Below, piece by piece: positions 22,976 through 35,099 of a stretch of 64,000 nt of DNA. The stretch lies in the NCBI RefSeq assembly GCF_000321225.1, contig NW_004451873.1, positions 1 through 64,000 of the forward strand. Direction: 5' to 3'. The notes beneath the pieces are model-generated. The model was not told the DNA's origin and made no database searches. It saw only the letters and a program-made list of their open reading frames with translations. The translations under genes and the position numbers were made by a program. The first letter of the stretch is position 1. Every line of letters begins with the position of its first letter. Source of the stretch: Odobenus rosmarus divergens (taxonomy: Eukaryota > Chordata > Mammalia > Carnivora > Odobenidae).

Positions 22976-23834
22976 TTCTTATGAAAAGACAAGCATGTAT
23001 GGTTGTGGAACTAAAATTAATACAATGTTATATGTCAACTCTATTTCAATTTTTTTATAAAAAGAGAGGCAGACCGAAATACAGATGCTGATAAGATAGG
23101 CCCTCCAAAGACAGTATACAGATGCTGATACTCAGGTCCTACCTAGGTAAAGACAGCACCCGCTCTGCCTGGGAGAATCAGGGAAGAGAGACCAAGGAAA
23201 TAGTCCTTGGTAAATAAAGAGATTGCCAATCAGGGAAGTAGGAAGGAGGCCATTCGGGTGGAGGTTGCAGGATGTTATGTTAGAGGCTTGACATATTGCC
23301 CCTTCCAGAGGCACTGCCTCATGCACAGCACCTAGCTCAGAGAAGAGAAGCAAAGTCATCCTCTGAAGTACAGTGGCCACTGACTGGACCAGAGATGACC
23401 TCATGACAAGAAAGTGATGTCCTATGAAACAGGTGGGCACAAAGGGCTTTACCCAATTAGGAAGCACTGGAAACTGAATTTAGCCAATCTGACTGGATCC
23501 CTCAAGAATTTAGAGAGTACAGATGGGACCATCCAGTCAGTGTAGAAGGATGATGAAGCAGGTGCTTAGGGAAAACAGGAGACCTGGTTAGAGCACCTGG
23601 TGCCTAGAGTCCCCTTAAGTCCTGGATAACTTTTTTGATGCCAGATCCAGTCCACATGTGTTCTTATAATAAAGTTTCTTCCTTTCTTAAGTAGCTTCAT
23701 GACTCCAGGTCTTGCAGCCAAGCCCTACACACCTGCCCACACATGTATACAGTGTGTAAAGTATTGGAGGGTGGGGTAGCATAACATTTCAGGGAACTTG
23801 CAGAGGTTTAGGGCAACTTAGGGTGAGATATAAG
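22976..23834. other. Unassigned sequence
   Basis: Includes a minus-strand 111-codon frame (23132-23467) without splice context. cttataataaagtttcttcc near 23665 looks like a polyadenylation-type signal of an old LTR, but the rest is not recognised. Confidence 0.4.
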
Positions 23835-24085
23835 GAAGGTCATAAGAGCTAACATTTACTGCATGCTTACTATGTGCCAGGAACTGTTTTACGTCCTTCA
23901 CAAATATAGACTAATCTAATCCTTAAAAAAACCCCATGATGTGCTATTAGCCCTATTTTATCAATGAGGAAACCCAGGCACAGAGAGGTAAAACAATGTG
24001 TCCAAGTTTGTACAGCTAGGAAGTGGCAAAGGTTTTGAATGCAGGAAGCTTGGCTCCAGAGTCCTCCAACTTCGCCGCCGAGCCA
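23835..24085 (-). repeat. MIR SINE (reverse)
   Basis: gagctaacatttactgcatg, cttactatgtgccaggaact, attttatcaatgaggaaacc and cacagagaggtaaaac: near full-length reverse MIR. Confidence 0.93.
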
Positions 24086-24119
24086 CAGTGATTCTATAGA
24101 GTTAAGAGGTGTTGCTGGA

Positions 24120-24500
24120 CAGGTAGGCAGGGGACAGATCAGGAAAGACCTTGTATGGCTCACTTAGGAGTCTACATAATTCAACAGAGCAGTCCTGCAT
24201 TTATCTGCTTTACATACTGCCCTTCTGTGTGGAGATTTCATTTAGATACAGGGTCTGCTTCTAAAACTGCTCTAGGCAATGGTAATGACAGGAATTTTGA
24301 GCTAGAGAGTGGATGTGGTCTGATTTGCCATTTAGAAAGATCATGCTGGCAGCAGTGTGGAGAATGAGTTGGTGGTAGCTGCTGCTAGAGGCAGGGTCGT
24401 TGCAATGGTCTGGATGAGAGATGAAGAGGTTTGAGGTAGACCAGCGTAGCGGGAATGGGTGTGAGATATATTTAGAAGTGGGACTCACCAGGACAGAAGA
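24120..24500 (-). repeat. L2 internal fragment (reverse)
   Basis: tggatgtggtctgatttgcc, aaagatcatgctggcagcag, gcaatggtctggatgagaga and gatatatttagaagtgggac follow antisense L2 upstream of its tail. Confidence 0.65.
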
Positions 24501-24779
24501 AACAGACTGAATGTGGAGGAAGGGGGGGGCGGGTGACTGGGACCTGAGCACTCCTGCACATGCTCAAGGGCACACCTCGCACACATGCATCATCATTTGC
24601 GTGCACACACCATACATAAAGAAACATTATTAACTTCAGGTAGAAACACACATACTCAGATTTACAAACATATTTCCACACTAGGTGAGAGCCTCACAGC
24701 CACATCTGCAAAGCTCCCTTTCTCCTCATACCCTCTGTCAGAATCCTGTTCTGAAACAGGATGTTGTTCTATTACAGAT

Positions 24780-24812
24780 AGATCTATTCTAGATTATCTA
24801 TCTATCTAAATC
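24780..24812. repeat. Short TCTA/AGAT tract
   Basis: gatctattctagattatcta followed by tctatctaa; too short to be more than a proto-microsatellite. Confidence 0.6.
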
Positions 24813-24989
24813 CTCCTCAGCCTGGGGTATCCCACCCTCCACAAGGGGAGGTTTGAAAATGTGCAGAGGCAATTTTAGTTATTACAATGACCCAAGCATG
24901 CTATTGACTTTTAATGCCTAAGGACCAGAGTTGCTAAACATTGTGCAACAAAAAACTATCTCGCCCAAAATACCACAGCACCACCACCT

Positions 24990-25180
24990 CTGAGAAATAC
25001 TGGAAGAACTCTGTAGTCAAAGAGCCCTAGGTTTGAAACTCAGCTTCTCCCCTTACCAGATGGACAAGTTAGCATTTTTGAGCCTCAGGTTCTTCCGCTG
25101 TAAGATGGGAATCTCTTACCTGCCTCCCAGGATTGTTATGAGGATGCTGCCTGATGTATATGGAGTTCTTGGTAGGAACA
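24990..25180 (+). repeat. MIR SINE
   Basis: gtttgaaactcagcttctcc, gagcctcaggttcttccgct, gtaagatgggaatctcttac and ggattgttatgaggatg. Confidence 0.88.
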
Positions 25181-26524
25181 GTTCCCTTTCCTTGTTTGGC
25201 ATCACAGTCCTTTTCTCGACTTCCCCTGAGGGGTCATGAACTAGTGTGCTAATTCCCAAGAAGCAAATGTTGCTCCCACCCCCTCATGATTCTGGGTGCA
25301 GAGCAGGCCTGTGCAGTCCACTTCAAGGATGAGTGATTGACAGCAAACTGTCCCTCAAAATAACTCATGAACAGCTTGTGGAGGTTGAGCTGTTAGAGAT
25401 TCCAGCTCAGGAAGAGCAGTTTTCAGCCCTAGTGGCTGACAGCCCAATATATTTATAGAGACAGGGGCAGCATGGATGAATGGATGGTTCAAGCCCAAAA
25501 TGGGGGTGAAATGATGCAGAGGCCAATGACTGAGCTTCCTTACGTCAGAAATCAGAGAGCTAATCTTCCTACAAGGACGTCTGTAAGCACCTCGGTTGTC
25601 TGAGGTTTTCCAACCACTCTCTTTGAGCTGCAAATAAGTGATGCTTATCATTGATTAGCTAAATGACTAACTCAAGTGTCTAGCACCGAGCTAGACACCT
25701 TATTCACACTACTTCTAAGTGTTCATAGGCAATTTTCAAGGCAACTCTTGTATTTCTTTATAGATGTGAACACTGACACTTGGAGTAGCTTGCCCAAAAT
25801 GACACAGCTGCAACGAAATGATCGAGTTCATTGTGACATTGGTTCATTTTTGGCTCCTGTGCTCTCTCTCCTCACTAAATGCAGAGGGCCAGGGAGGTTT
25901 GGGGGGAGTTTTAGTTTTGTTCTCTTGAGTGCATGCTTCCTTTGGTGCTTCACAAACGACAGTCCTGATCTCTCTTGAAACTGTGAAGGTGGGGATCCCT
26001 CTGTCCAGGCACAGTGTTGGGCTGGGTGTCAGTGGGGATCCCCTGGCTACAGGGTGCCCAATACTGGTAACTAGAGGTAAACTGGACAGTTACATGAGAT
26101 TATGCGGGTTGATGGTGCAGTAATGACTCTAATGGTGGCTGAGGTCACTGATATAGTGTGATGGTCAGTGGCCCCCTGCTTGGTCAGATGGCCACTCGGG
26201 TTCATTGACAACTGTGCCACACTGCTCATTAAATATTTTGAATATCACCCCTAGTTGTGTTATCAAGGTAATTATCAAGGCTGATTTCAGAATACTGAGC
26301 TTATTCTATATATTACTATGGGAAAGGCTAGTGAAAGGGGTTTGCTACTTTTTGCTGCATATAGAACACTATTATTATGAGTATAAAAGAGCATTTTTAT
26401 GTTTATGGTTTCTAAAGTTCCCAAAGATATACAAGCTCATTGTAAACATTTGGAATCACTTAAATACATTCATTTGTTAGATGCCTAGCCAGCACTCTAG
26501 CAATACCCAGACTTTTTTTTTTCC
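25181..26524. other. Mostly unassigned sequence with one MIR
   Basis: Apart from the MIR at 25675-25825 no repeat or gene is recognised. The 98- and 100-codon frames at 25355-25978 cover the MIR and flanks and have no splice context. Confidence 0.4.
25675..25825 (-). repeat. MIR SINE (reverse)
   Basis: gcaccgagctagacacctta, agatgtgaacactgacactt and gcttgcccaaaatgacacag match reverse MIR. Confidence 0.65.
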
Positions 26525-27004
26525 AGATATCTATCCCTCGCCATTGGAGCCCATCTGCTTTGGATTGGCCCTGTCTGTTCTGAGATAATCAGGACAATGA
26601 TTTAGAGATGGAGATGTGACACAATCTGGTCAAGGAGACTCAAGTGTTAGTTGTCTGAGTCATATGAGAATGAAATTTCTTCTTCTTCTGAAAAGAGCTA
26701 CCAGGAGAGGGATCATCTCCCTGGAATAGCATGGTAAGTAAATGCAAAGCCTGGAACTTCTGTAGCCATTTTGGCACCATGAAGGGAGCCAGCCTTGGGG
26801 TAAAGCTGGAGGCTTGAAAGGCAGAGCAGAAAGAGAGAGGGAAACAGGTCCCTGAAGGGGAGCGGCATTGTTGAACCTCTGAACCAAATCAGCCCTGTTT
26901 TGGCTCACCCCCACTGGTCTTTTCAGTTATGTAAGCCTATAAATCCCCTCTATTTTTCAAGCCAGTCTGAACTGGGTTTTTCATTTCTTGCAACTAAAGG
27001 CAGA
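26525..27004 (+). repeat. Probable 5' LTR of an ERVL-type provirus
   Basis: LTR-like layout: unique 5' part, then tcagttatgtaagcctataa, a tail gccagtctgaactgggtttt and ttcttgcaacta. It directly precedes retroviral internal sequence. The tail resembles those at 50430-50800 and 53555-54025, so they may be one LTR family. Family name not assigned. Confidence 0.45.
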
Positions 27005-27744
27005 TTTGGTTAGCTATTTGATAACTGGCATAGAAACCTAGAAGGAAAAAAGAATAGCACACTCGTGTCTGCCTACTGTCAAATCAAGACACATTATGAA
27101 GACCATAGGGCTGCATGGCAATGTTTCAAGTGACCCTCATCTCCTCCAGATAGAGGAGACAGATTGTGCTAAAAACTCAGGCCAAGATGTGATTGCAAAT
27201 GAAGATGAATTCACAGCCCTAATAAGTCTATGCTGAAATCAGGGCCCTGGTAAGGCAAGATCAGGACTCTGCTACATGGAATAAGCATATTTGGGTAGAT
27301 GTCTTTGAGAAACTAGAATCCTCTGGGCCAGCAGAGGTGCCACTCATTTGCTAGGAGAACAGCTAGCCTCCCATTGCCATGCCTAGATTGATAACTGTGG
27401 TCAGATCTCAGCTTGGCTTCAGTTGGGATGTATTGTCCTTGCTATGGAATAAAAGTAATTATTTCCCAAAAGAGGTGCAGGACATGGCAAATATATGAAA
27501 AAAAATAAGTGTGGGAATGGATCTCAAGATTTGCTGGACAAAAAGCTTGGAATCTAAATCTGGTATGCAAGATTTAATGATATGGAGATACTTCCATGAC
27601 TTCAAATTTAACATTCTGGCAAGGAACTTGTCAATAAACAGCCTGGAGTAAGTCCTCATATGCTGCTATAATGATTCCTTGAAGCTTGGAACCAATGATG
27701 GTCTATAGGAAATAATGTAGAGATGCCTTAGCAGAGAATTAAAG
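27005..27744 (+). pseudogene. Endogenous retrovirus internal region, gag-like part
   Basis: Lies between an LTR-like sequence and an inserted L1, in line with recognisable protease/pol remnants downstream. No open frame over about 66 codons remains. Assignment as gag region rests on position and on loose resemblance to ERVL internal sequence. Confidence 0.45.
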
Positions 27745-28740
27745 AGGAGATTGAAACAACTCAACACCAAAACCAATCTGATTAAAAAATGGGCAGAGGA
27801 CGAGAACAGACATTTCTCCAAAGAAGACATACAGATAGTCCACAGTCACGTGAAAAGATGCTCAACATCATTCATCATCAGGGAAATGCAAAGCAAAGCC
27901 ACAACAAAACATCACCTTACACATGTCAGAATGGCTATTATCAAAAACTCAAGAAATAACAAGTGTTGGAGAGGATGTGGAGAAAAGGGAACCCTCGTGT
28001 ACAGTTGGTGGGAATATAAACTGGTAACAGCCACCGTGGAAAGACGTATGGAGGTTCCCTCCAAAATAAAAACGGACCTACCATACGATCCAGCAATTCC
28101 ACTTCTGGGTATTTATCTGTGGAAACACTAATTTGAAAAGATGTATGCACCCCTATGTTTATTGCAGCATTATTTACAATAGCCAAGATATGGAAGCAAA
28201 CTTCATCTATCGATAAGGAAGATGTGATATATATACACACAATGGAATAACACTCAGCTATAAAAGAGCATGAGATCTTGCCATTTGAAGCAACATGGAT
28301 GGACCTAGAGGGTATTATACTAAGTGAAATGAGTCAGACACAGAAAAATACTGTATGATTTCAGTTATATGTGGCATCTAAAAAACAAAACAAGTACACA
28401 AACAAAACAAAACAGAAATAGACTTACAAATACAGAGGACAGACTGGTGGTTGCCAGAGGGGATGGGGTGGAGGAGTGAGTAAAATAAGTGAAGGGGATT
28501 AAAAGGTACAAATTTCCAGTTACGAAATAAATAAGCCACAGGGATGAAAAGTGCAACATAGGGAATAAAGTCAATAATATTGTAATAACTTTGTATGGCG
28601 ACAGAGGGTAACTAGACATTTAGTGACATTTGGTGTCACTAGACAAATGGTGATCATTTCATAATGTATATACATGTCAGATCACTGTGTTGCATACCTG
28701 AAACTAATATTGTATGTCAACTACTTGAATTCAAAAAAAA
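27745..28740 (+). repeat. L1 3' portion inserted in the ERV
   Basis: End of ORF2 in plus orientation, with a 126-codon frame (27751-28131) retaining the typical [13 protein letters not shown] and [11 protein letters not shown] segments, then the 3' UTR and a poly(A) at 28733-28747. The frame is open only over this stretch; downstream is broken. 5'-truncated. Moderately young compared with other L1s here. Confidence 0.92.
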
Positions 28741-29775
28741 AAAAAAACCTCAGAGGGATGAGCATGTTCGGATGGATTTGTTATGTGGTACCAGAGAGCT
28801 CTCTTCCCTGACTATATTCCAGTGTCTTGAAGACTCTTCTTCATTAAGGAAATAAGGAATATGCTAGTGAAGTGGCTCAGTGGTTCCTGTCTTCTGTAGG
28901 CCAGGGTTGCTGGTAAGAGATGCTGCCATGGAACTGGGGTCCCTATGTCAATGAGATGATAGAATTCTGGAATATAGGGAGGCCAGGAGGTAGCACTTAA
29001 CTGTCAGAGATAATGGGAGTGTAATTATTGTAATGAACAGCAAGACCAGATGAAAATCAAGGGCCCTGACCTTTGGGGATCAGGACAATGGCTAATCGAC
29101 AATGTTTCTAGGAGTGAGGTAAGCAGATAGCCAGTGAGGATGTTGCTTAAATCCTATAATCAAAAAATCAAGAAAGAGTGAACAAAAGGTTGGTTGCAAT
29201 GGAAAAATATCATGATTTCTTACCTGTTTTCCAAAACTGAGCCAGTTTTTAGAGCTCTTGATTGAAGGGGGCCGGGCCCCTTGAAGAAGAACCCTGTAAT
29301 GTCATGTCAAGTTTATGCAGCAGAGATTCTTCCAATTCTTCCTTCAAAGGGACCTACAGTCATGTATCAGAGTGATTATACACCGAGTGCAAGGAATATC
29401 CAGATCTTTGAAGGCTGTTTTATATAGGATCTGAGCTGACACTGATGCTATGGGGACCCAAAAATGCCATCATAGTTCCCATGCTGAGGGATGGCATATA
29501 TGGAGGCCAGGTGTTACATGGAGTCCTGGTCCAAGTTCATTTTATCTATCTCTAATTGCATAATTGAGATGAATATACTTAGCAGCTGGTTCCCTGGCCT
29601 GTGGGGTAAGAGTCACTATGGTATGAAAGGCAAAATGGAAGCCCCTTATGCTACTTCCCTCCAACCAAGATAGTAAATTAGAAGTAATATTGCATCCTGT
29701 GGGATAGCATAGATTAATGTCACCCCAAAGGACTTAAAAATCAAATGAGCCAAGGCAAATGATGGTAATTACCAT
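28741..29775 (+). pseudogene. ERVL-type internal region, gag to protease/RT start
   Basis: Resumes the retroviral sequence after the L1. Around 29435-29600 it resembles the protease region of ERVL-type proviruses (atgctatggggacccaaaaa, atggaggccaggtgttacat, acttagcagctggttccc) and leads toward the start of reverse transcriptase. Stops and frameshifts throughout; non-functional. Confidence 0.65.
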
Positions 29776-30527
29776 AAATTTTTTTCTTCAAATTTTTATT
29801 TAAATTCTAGTTAGCTAACATATAGTGTAATATTGGTTTCAGGAGTAGAATTTAGTGATTCATCACTTACATATAACACACAGTGCTCATCATAACAAGT
29901 GCCCTCCTTAATACCCATCACCCATTTAGCCCATTCCCCACTCACCTCCCTCTATCAACTCTCAGTTTGTCCTCTATTGTTAAGAGTCTCATGGTTTGCT
30001 TCCCTTTTTCTTTTTTGTCTTTCCCATGTGTTCGTCTGTTTTGTTTCTTAAATTCCACTCTGAGTGAAATCATATGGTATTTGTCTTTCTCTGACTGACT
30101 TATTTCACTTAGCATAGTACATTCTAGCTCCATCCACATCATTGCAAATGGCAAAATTTCATTCTTTTTGATGACTGAGTAATATTCCGTTATATATACC
30201 ACATCTTTATCCATTCATTAGTCAATGGACATTTGGGCTCTTTCCATAGTTTGACTATTATTGATAATGCTGCTATAAACATTGGGGTGCAGGTACCCCT
30301 TCAAATCTGTTATTTTTGTATGTTTTGGGTAAATACCTAGTAGTGCAATTGCTGGATCATAGGGTAGCTCTATTTTTTAACTTTTTGAGGAACCTCCATA
30401 CTGTTTTCCAGAGTGACTGCCCCAGTTTGCATTCCCACCAGCAGTATAAGAGGGTTCCCCTTTCTTTGCATTCTCGCCAACATCTGTTGTTTCCTGTGTT
30501 GTCAGTTTTAGCCATTCAGACAAGTGG
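29776..30527 (-). repeat. L1 3' portion (reverse) inserted in the ERV pol
   Basis: Antisense L1 with 3' UTR first (ttctagttagctaacatata, acccatcacccatttagccc), then ORF2 end (ctgacttatttcacttagca, aatattccgttatatatacc). A minus-strand frame at 29942-30214 is part of its ORF2. The flanks ggtaattacca and ggtagtccca look like a diverged target-site duplication in the ERV. Confidence 0.9.
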
Positions 30528-31885
30528 TAGTCCCAAACCCAGATATAGCATCTTCACTGAGATCAACAGCCTGTGGTATTTGGTATGCGTTTATTGAGCT
30601 GGCGAATGTGTTATTTTAAATCTCCATCAGGAAAATGGATCAACAGCAGTTTGCATTTTCCTAAGACAGAGAGCAGTACACATTGATGGTCTTGCCCCAG
30701 AACTAGATGAACTCTCTTACTTTCTGTCACAGTGTAGTTCAAAGGGACCTTGATCATCTTGATTCCCACTGTTGGTGGGTGATCTGGTGATACAGCAATT
30801 GCGCTATGTCCCACAGAACGTCATGCTGGTCTACTATATTGATGAAATCACATTAATCAAAGCTGGTAAGTGGGAACGATAAGTATCCTGGGAGCCCTGG
30901 TGAGATACCTGAGTGTCAGAGGGTAGGAAATAAATTCTACAAAAATTTAGGGTGCCTAACACACTACTGAAGCATTCAGGTGTCCAACCGTCTGGGGCAT
31001 GCTGGAATATCCCTTCCAAAGTAAAGCAGAAACTATTGTGCCTTGTACTCCTTAGCACAAAAAAGGAGGGAAGAGTGCTTGAGAGGTCTCTCTGGATTTT
31101 AGAGATAGCACATACCATGGGACTTATTGTCCAATTCCATTTATCAGATCAATCAGAAAGCTGCTGGGTTTGAGTGGGGCCCAGAATAAGACAGGACTTT
31201 TCAGCAGGTCCAGGCTACAGCAAAAGTCATATAACCTAGAGTCATATAACCCAGCAGGGATAATGGGGCTCAAGGTATCTGTGGTAGTTAAGGCTGCTGT
31301 GTGGAATCTCCAGCAAGTTTTATTAGGGGATTAGCAACACAAACAACTAAGCTTCTGGAGTAAGGTTATGCTGTCTGCAGCAGAGACATATCCATCGTTC
31401 AAGCAGCAGCTCCTGGCATGCCACTGAGCTTGGGCAGGGACTGAGTGTATAATCATGGGGTATCAGGTGACTACATAACTGGATGTGACCTTCATAAATT
31501 GGATCTTGTCACATCCACCAAGTCATAAGCTTGAGAGGCACAGCAACAGTCAATCATATGGTAGAATTGTGCTCAAACAAAACTGGAGAGTTCAAAAAAA
31601 TTACACTATCAAATGTTCCAAATCTCCTTGCCACGTCCCTCTGTTGCACCAATACCTCTCCCTCAGCTCAGACCTGAGTCCTCATGGGAAGTTCTGTATG
31701 TCCAGCTAATATAGGCAGGAAAAAACTGGGTCTGGTTCATAAATGGAATGCCTTGATTTGTTTCTGTGAGCCATAAATGGACTGCTGACCCACTACCACT
31801 CCACTCAACCCCATAAACCATCCAGTAGTCAAAGCTCTATGCAATACACCTGGCCATCAACTTTTGTGCTGGGAGAAGTGGCCGG
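30528..31885 (+). pseudogene. ERVL-type pol remnant (RT to integrase side)
   Basis: Plus-strand remnant of a retroviral pol gene. At 30829-30846 the frame reads V-Y-Y-I-D-E, where retroviral reverse transcriptases have an Asp-Asp pair, so the second catalytic Asp is changed. Further on, ccgtctggggcatgctggaa, tttgagtggggcccagaata and gcaggtccaggctacagc follow the RT/RNase H region of ERVL elements. Frames are 73-74 codons at most, and indels are frequent. An old, dead copy; a few degenerate stretches after 31300 extend toward the 3' end. A 3' LTR is not seen: the element is cut by an old L1 at about 31905. Confidence 0.75.
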
Positions 31886-31904
31886 AGATAAGTGTACTAA
31901 TGTT

Positions 31905-32515
31905 CCATCGTAAGACTCTCCTGCTTTTTGTTTATCCATTCATGAGCTGATGGATGTTTAGGTTGTTTCCACTTTTTGACTATAATGACTAACACTCTTA
32001 TGAATGTTTGTGTACAAGTTTTCACTTGAACATGTGTTTTTCCAATTCTCTTGAGTGGGATTGCTGGGTCATATGATAATTCTATATTTAATTTGGGGGG
32101 AACTGACAAAATTTTCCGCAATGGCTACACCATTTTACATTCTCACCAGTAATGTATAAGGGTTCCAATTTCTCTTCATCCTCACCAGATCTTATTTGTT
32201 TTATTTTTTATTTTATTTTTTTAAAGATTTTATTTATTTATTTGACAGAGAGAGAGAGATAGCGAGAGAGGGAACACAAGCAGGGGAAGTGGGAGAGGGA
32301 GAAGCAGGCTTCCCGCCGAGCAGGGAGCCTGATGCGGGGCTCGATCCCAGGACCCTGGGATCATGACCTGAGCCAAAGGCAGAAGCTTAACAACGAGTCA
32401 CCCAGGTGCCCCTATTTTTTTTTTTAATTATAGTCATCCTAGTGTGTGTGGAATAGCATCTCATTTTGTGGTTTTGATTTGCGTTCCGCTGATTTCTAAT
32501 GAAAGATCACTTTTC
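31905..32515 (-). repeat. Old L1 (reverse), split by a Can-SINE
   Basis: ttatccattcatgagctgat, ggttgtttccactttttgac, gattgctgggtcatatgata, catcctcaccagatcttatt, then after the SINE tcatcctagtgtgtgtggaa and tcattttgtggttttgattt. Confidence 0.85.
32219..32412 (-). mobile_element. Can-SINE inserted in L1
   Basis: Reverse orientation: aaagattttatttatttatt tail, body ggctcgatcccaggaccctg, head gtcacccaggtgcccc. Box-B area reads gaagcttaacaacgagtcacc with a small deletion relative to other copies. Confidence 0.92.
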
Positions 32516-33040
32516 TTCCTTGTAAGCTTGACCATATATTTTTAAAAGTAATATTTGTTATATTTTATGTGTAAGTGTTCATAGTGGACATACCCAGAAT
32601 ATTTTTCCCACCACAATACAGAGCCTTTCTCTGCAGTCAAGGACTATTATTAGTGGTAAGGAAAAAAAGACTAGACTTAAGCCCAGAGATGCACATCTAG
32701 AGAGAGTTGCATGTTTTCAATCTCCTAGAACTGGTATTAGGAGAGGACTTCATATCAAAGTTTTTGATTTATGGAATGACTAGCCTAGAAATGAGATGAC
32801 TGTTAGCAAGGTAAGTAAGTGTATTGAGGAGATGGCTCACCTGGTCACAACAGAAAGCTCATTGTGAGCATGTACATTTGGACAGATAGGGCTCTCAAGC
32901 CTAGCTTCTCCTATGTCCAGATACTTCTCTTGCTCTAGGTTCAATTTGTCATAATCCCATGTTTCGAAATATGGGATTGAGACTATACCCATAAGACCAT
33001 CCAGACTACCCTAGCAGGTTGTCGGTATGACAACACAGCT
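32516..33040. other. Unassigned sequence
   Basis: Possibly the 3' remainder of the ERV beyond the L1, but nothing diagnostic was recognised. Confidence 0.35.
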
Positions 33041-33044
33041 ACAA

Positions 33045-33200
33045 CTCATTTATTCACTTGTTCACTTGTTCAGAACTAGTTATCAAGCATCAGGGGCCAG
33101 CACTGAGAACATTGTTCTGGGCATAGGATGTAGGGTGGCCAAAAAGACAGAGCTGGTCCCTGCTCTCCTGAGTCTTATGTTATAGCAAGACACAGAACTA
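33045..33200 (-). repeat. L2 3' end (reverse)
   Basis: tcattcacttgttcacttgt-like start, gcaccactgagaacattgttc-like body and gacagagctggtccctgctc fit the antisense L2 tail. Confidence 0.65.
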
Positions 33201-34085
33201 GATAGGCTCCAGGTGTTCCTGGACCGGCTCCTCTCCCTCTTGCACAGAGCTTTTACCCTCATACAGGACAGTCACTTCTTGAAAGCAGCCCCCACAGCAC
33301 CCTCAGAATGCAATTAGGATGATCTAGATAGACACTACCAAGTGTGCACTTTCACAAAGAGACAATCTGGATTTAATTAGAGAGAGGATGCCATTAACCC
33401 ATTATTCAACCAACTGAAAGGCCCTCTAACCTGAAAATTTGGAATGCAAATGAAGGCAGACACAGTCAGAGAGATTTTTAATATCTAAGTGTCCAAAGGC
33501 CAGGTTACAGCTCACTCCACATGCACAGTTCATACTCTCCAAGCCTTTTCCCAGTAATTACTGCAAAAAGCTTTGAGATACCTTGAGCATAATCACAGTT
33601 CCAGGAAAACAAATTAGACAGCACATTAATTACATTGATTGCTGAAAATATGGGGGCCAGGGGGACTAAATGCAGAGGGATTGGGGCCTATGGGACAGCC
33701 AGGATGGAACAGTGTACTTCAACTTGTAAAATAGGCAAAGCAGGGTATCTGGGAGAACTGTCATCTGGAACCCAGAGACAGTCAGGGAGAAGAACACTGC
33801 TGACCAAGACCCTGAAGATCAGAGGGGGATGCAGCCAAGCCACTGAGGGTGGCACTCTGGGCTGGGCCCCATACAGGAGGCATGATCCTGCCCTGCAAGA
33901 ACCTCTGCTGTGATCAGCAGCAGCACCGGGGCAAAGACCTGCAGAATGCCATATCAGCGAGGGCAGAGAGACACACTGAACTCCAACCACTATACTCCAA
34001 CATCAACAATTTGCTGAGTTCACACTGATCACTGTCCCCAAACTGGTTGGAGTTGCCCCACATCACTGCCATTGTCCATGTTGTA
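33201..34085. other. Unassigned, partly unique sequence
   Basis: No repeat recognised. Two overlapping opposite-strand frames (33635-33913 plus, 33688-33990 minus) are typical of chance in GC-rich patches. Confidence 0.4.
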
Positions 34086-34089
34086 ATCC

Positions 34090-34205
34090 CTTCCATTATT
34101 TTTCCACTTACCAATTCCTGTTTATTGTTCAAGACTCAGTTCAAATGTGATTTCTTGGACCAGAAAGACTACCATGATCTCTTCCTTCCCCAAGCATTGT
34201 TGGCT
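34090..34205 (+). repeat. L2 fragment
   Basis: attgttcaagactcagttca aatgtgatttcttggaccag corresponds to the L2 segment that normally reads ttcaggtctcagctcaaatg. Confidence 0.6.
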
Positions 34206-34309
34206 TCCAAAGCCCATAGACTGGTCAGGGACTGCCATGGGTAAGGAATGGGACCTTTATTTGGCTCCATCTCTCCCCAGCTCACTCCGCCAACAGTCCT
34301 CCTAGGCTA

Positions 34310-34570
34310 CTCATTCAACAAATGACCAATTAGTATTGCCTGAGCTCTTTCTTTGTGCCAGGATCTGTGCTAGACACTGGGAATATAGTGCTTGGTGAAC
34401 AAGACTGATATGGCTCCTGCCTTCGCAGAGCTTATACTCTATAGCTTTTAGGCAGTTTTCTTCTTGATGGAGAGGTAATAAAACATACACATCACAAGAG
34501 CTGGTCACAGCAGCCAGGGCTTTTAAGTGCAGAGGGGCTATCCAGAGAATGTGGAGCAGAGCAGGGTAAT
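34310..34570 (-). repeat. L2 3' end (reverse)
   Basis: ctcattcaacaaatgaccaa, ctttgtgccaggatctgtgc, tagacactgggaatatagtg and gaacaagactgatatggctc. Confidence 0.8.
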
Positions 34571-34794
34571 AAAGGGAACTCAATTCTCAAGAGCATCAGG
34601 GTCAACCCTCCAGCCCCAGCTCCTACACTGCCTGGACCATCAGCATGAGGCTAGGACACAAGGGAAAGGGTGAAGCTTTTCCATCTGCCCTAGTGATAAC
34701 CCACGCCACCCACAAATGCTCTTCTCTCAGCTGTGTTGCTTTGACCTCTCTGAACGAAACGACTGATGTTTGGGCTGAGAGAAAAGAGTCTTTA

Positions 34795-34925
34795 CCTGGG
34801 ATGCAGGTCTGCGTTCTTCTAGTTCTGATAACTACCAATGAATGGCCTTGGATGAGTCATTTAAAGCTCTCAGATTCAGTTGTCTCATCTGAACATGGGC
34901 GTGAAAGACATATGCTCTGCTTGAT
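34795..34925 (+). repeat. MIR fragment
   Basis: ggccttggatgagtcattta and gttgtctcatctgaacatgg match the MIR core. Confidence 0.65.
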
Positions 34926-35099
34926 GGAGTGGGCCTAAACCAGAGGGTCTCTTGAAGCTAATATATATTTTTCACCTTTTTATCCTGAAGGATAATAACC
35001 AAGAAAGCACATAAAACATGAAATGTAGAATTTAATCTTATGCACTGACCACCCAGGTAATCAACACAGGTCAGAAAAGAATATTTCTAGCCACCCCTA

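Noticed and set aside
27751..28131. 126-codon open frame with reverse-transcriptase-element signature
   Set aside because: It is the C-terminal fragment of L1 ORF2 in a truncated copy, not a host gene.
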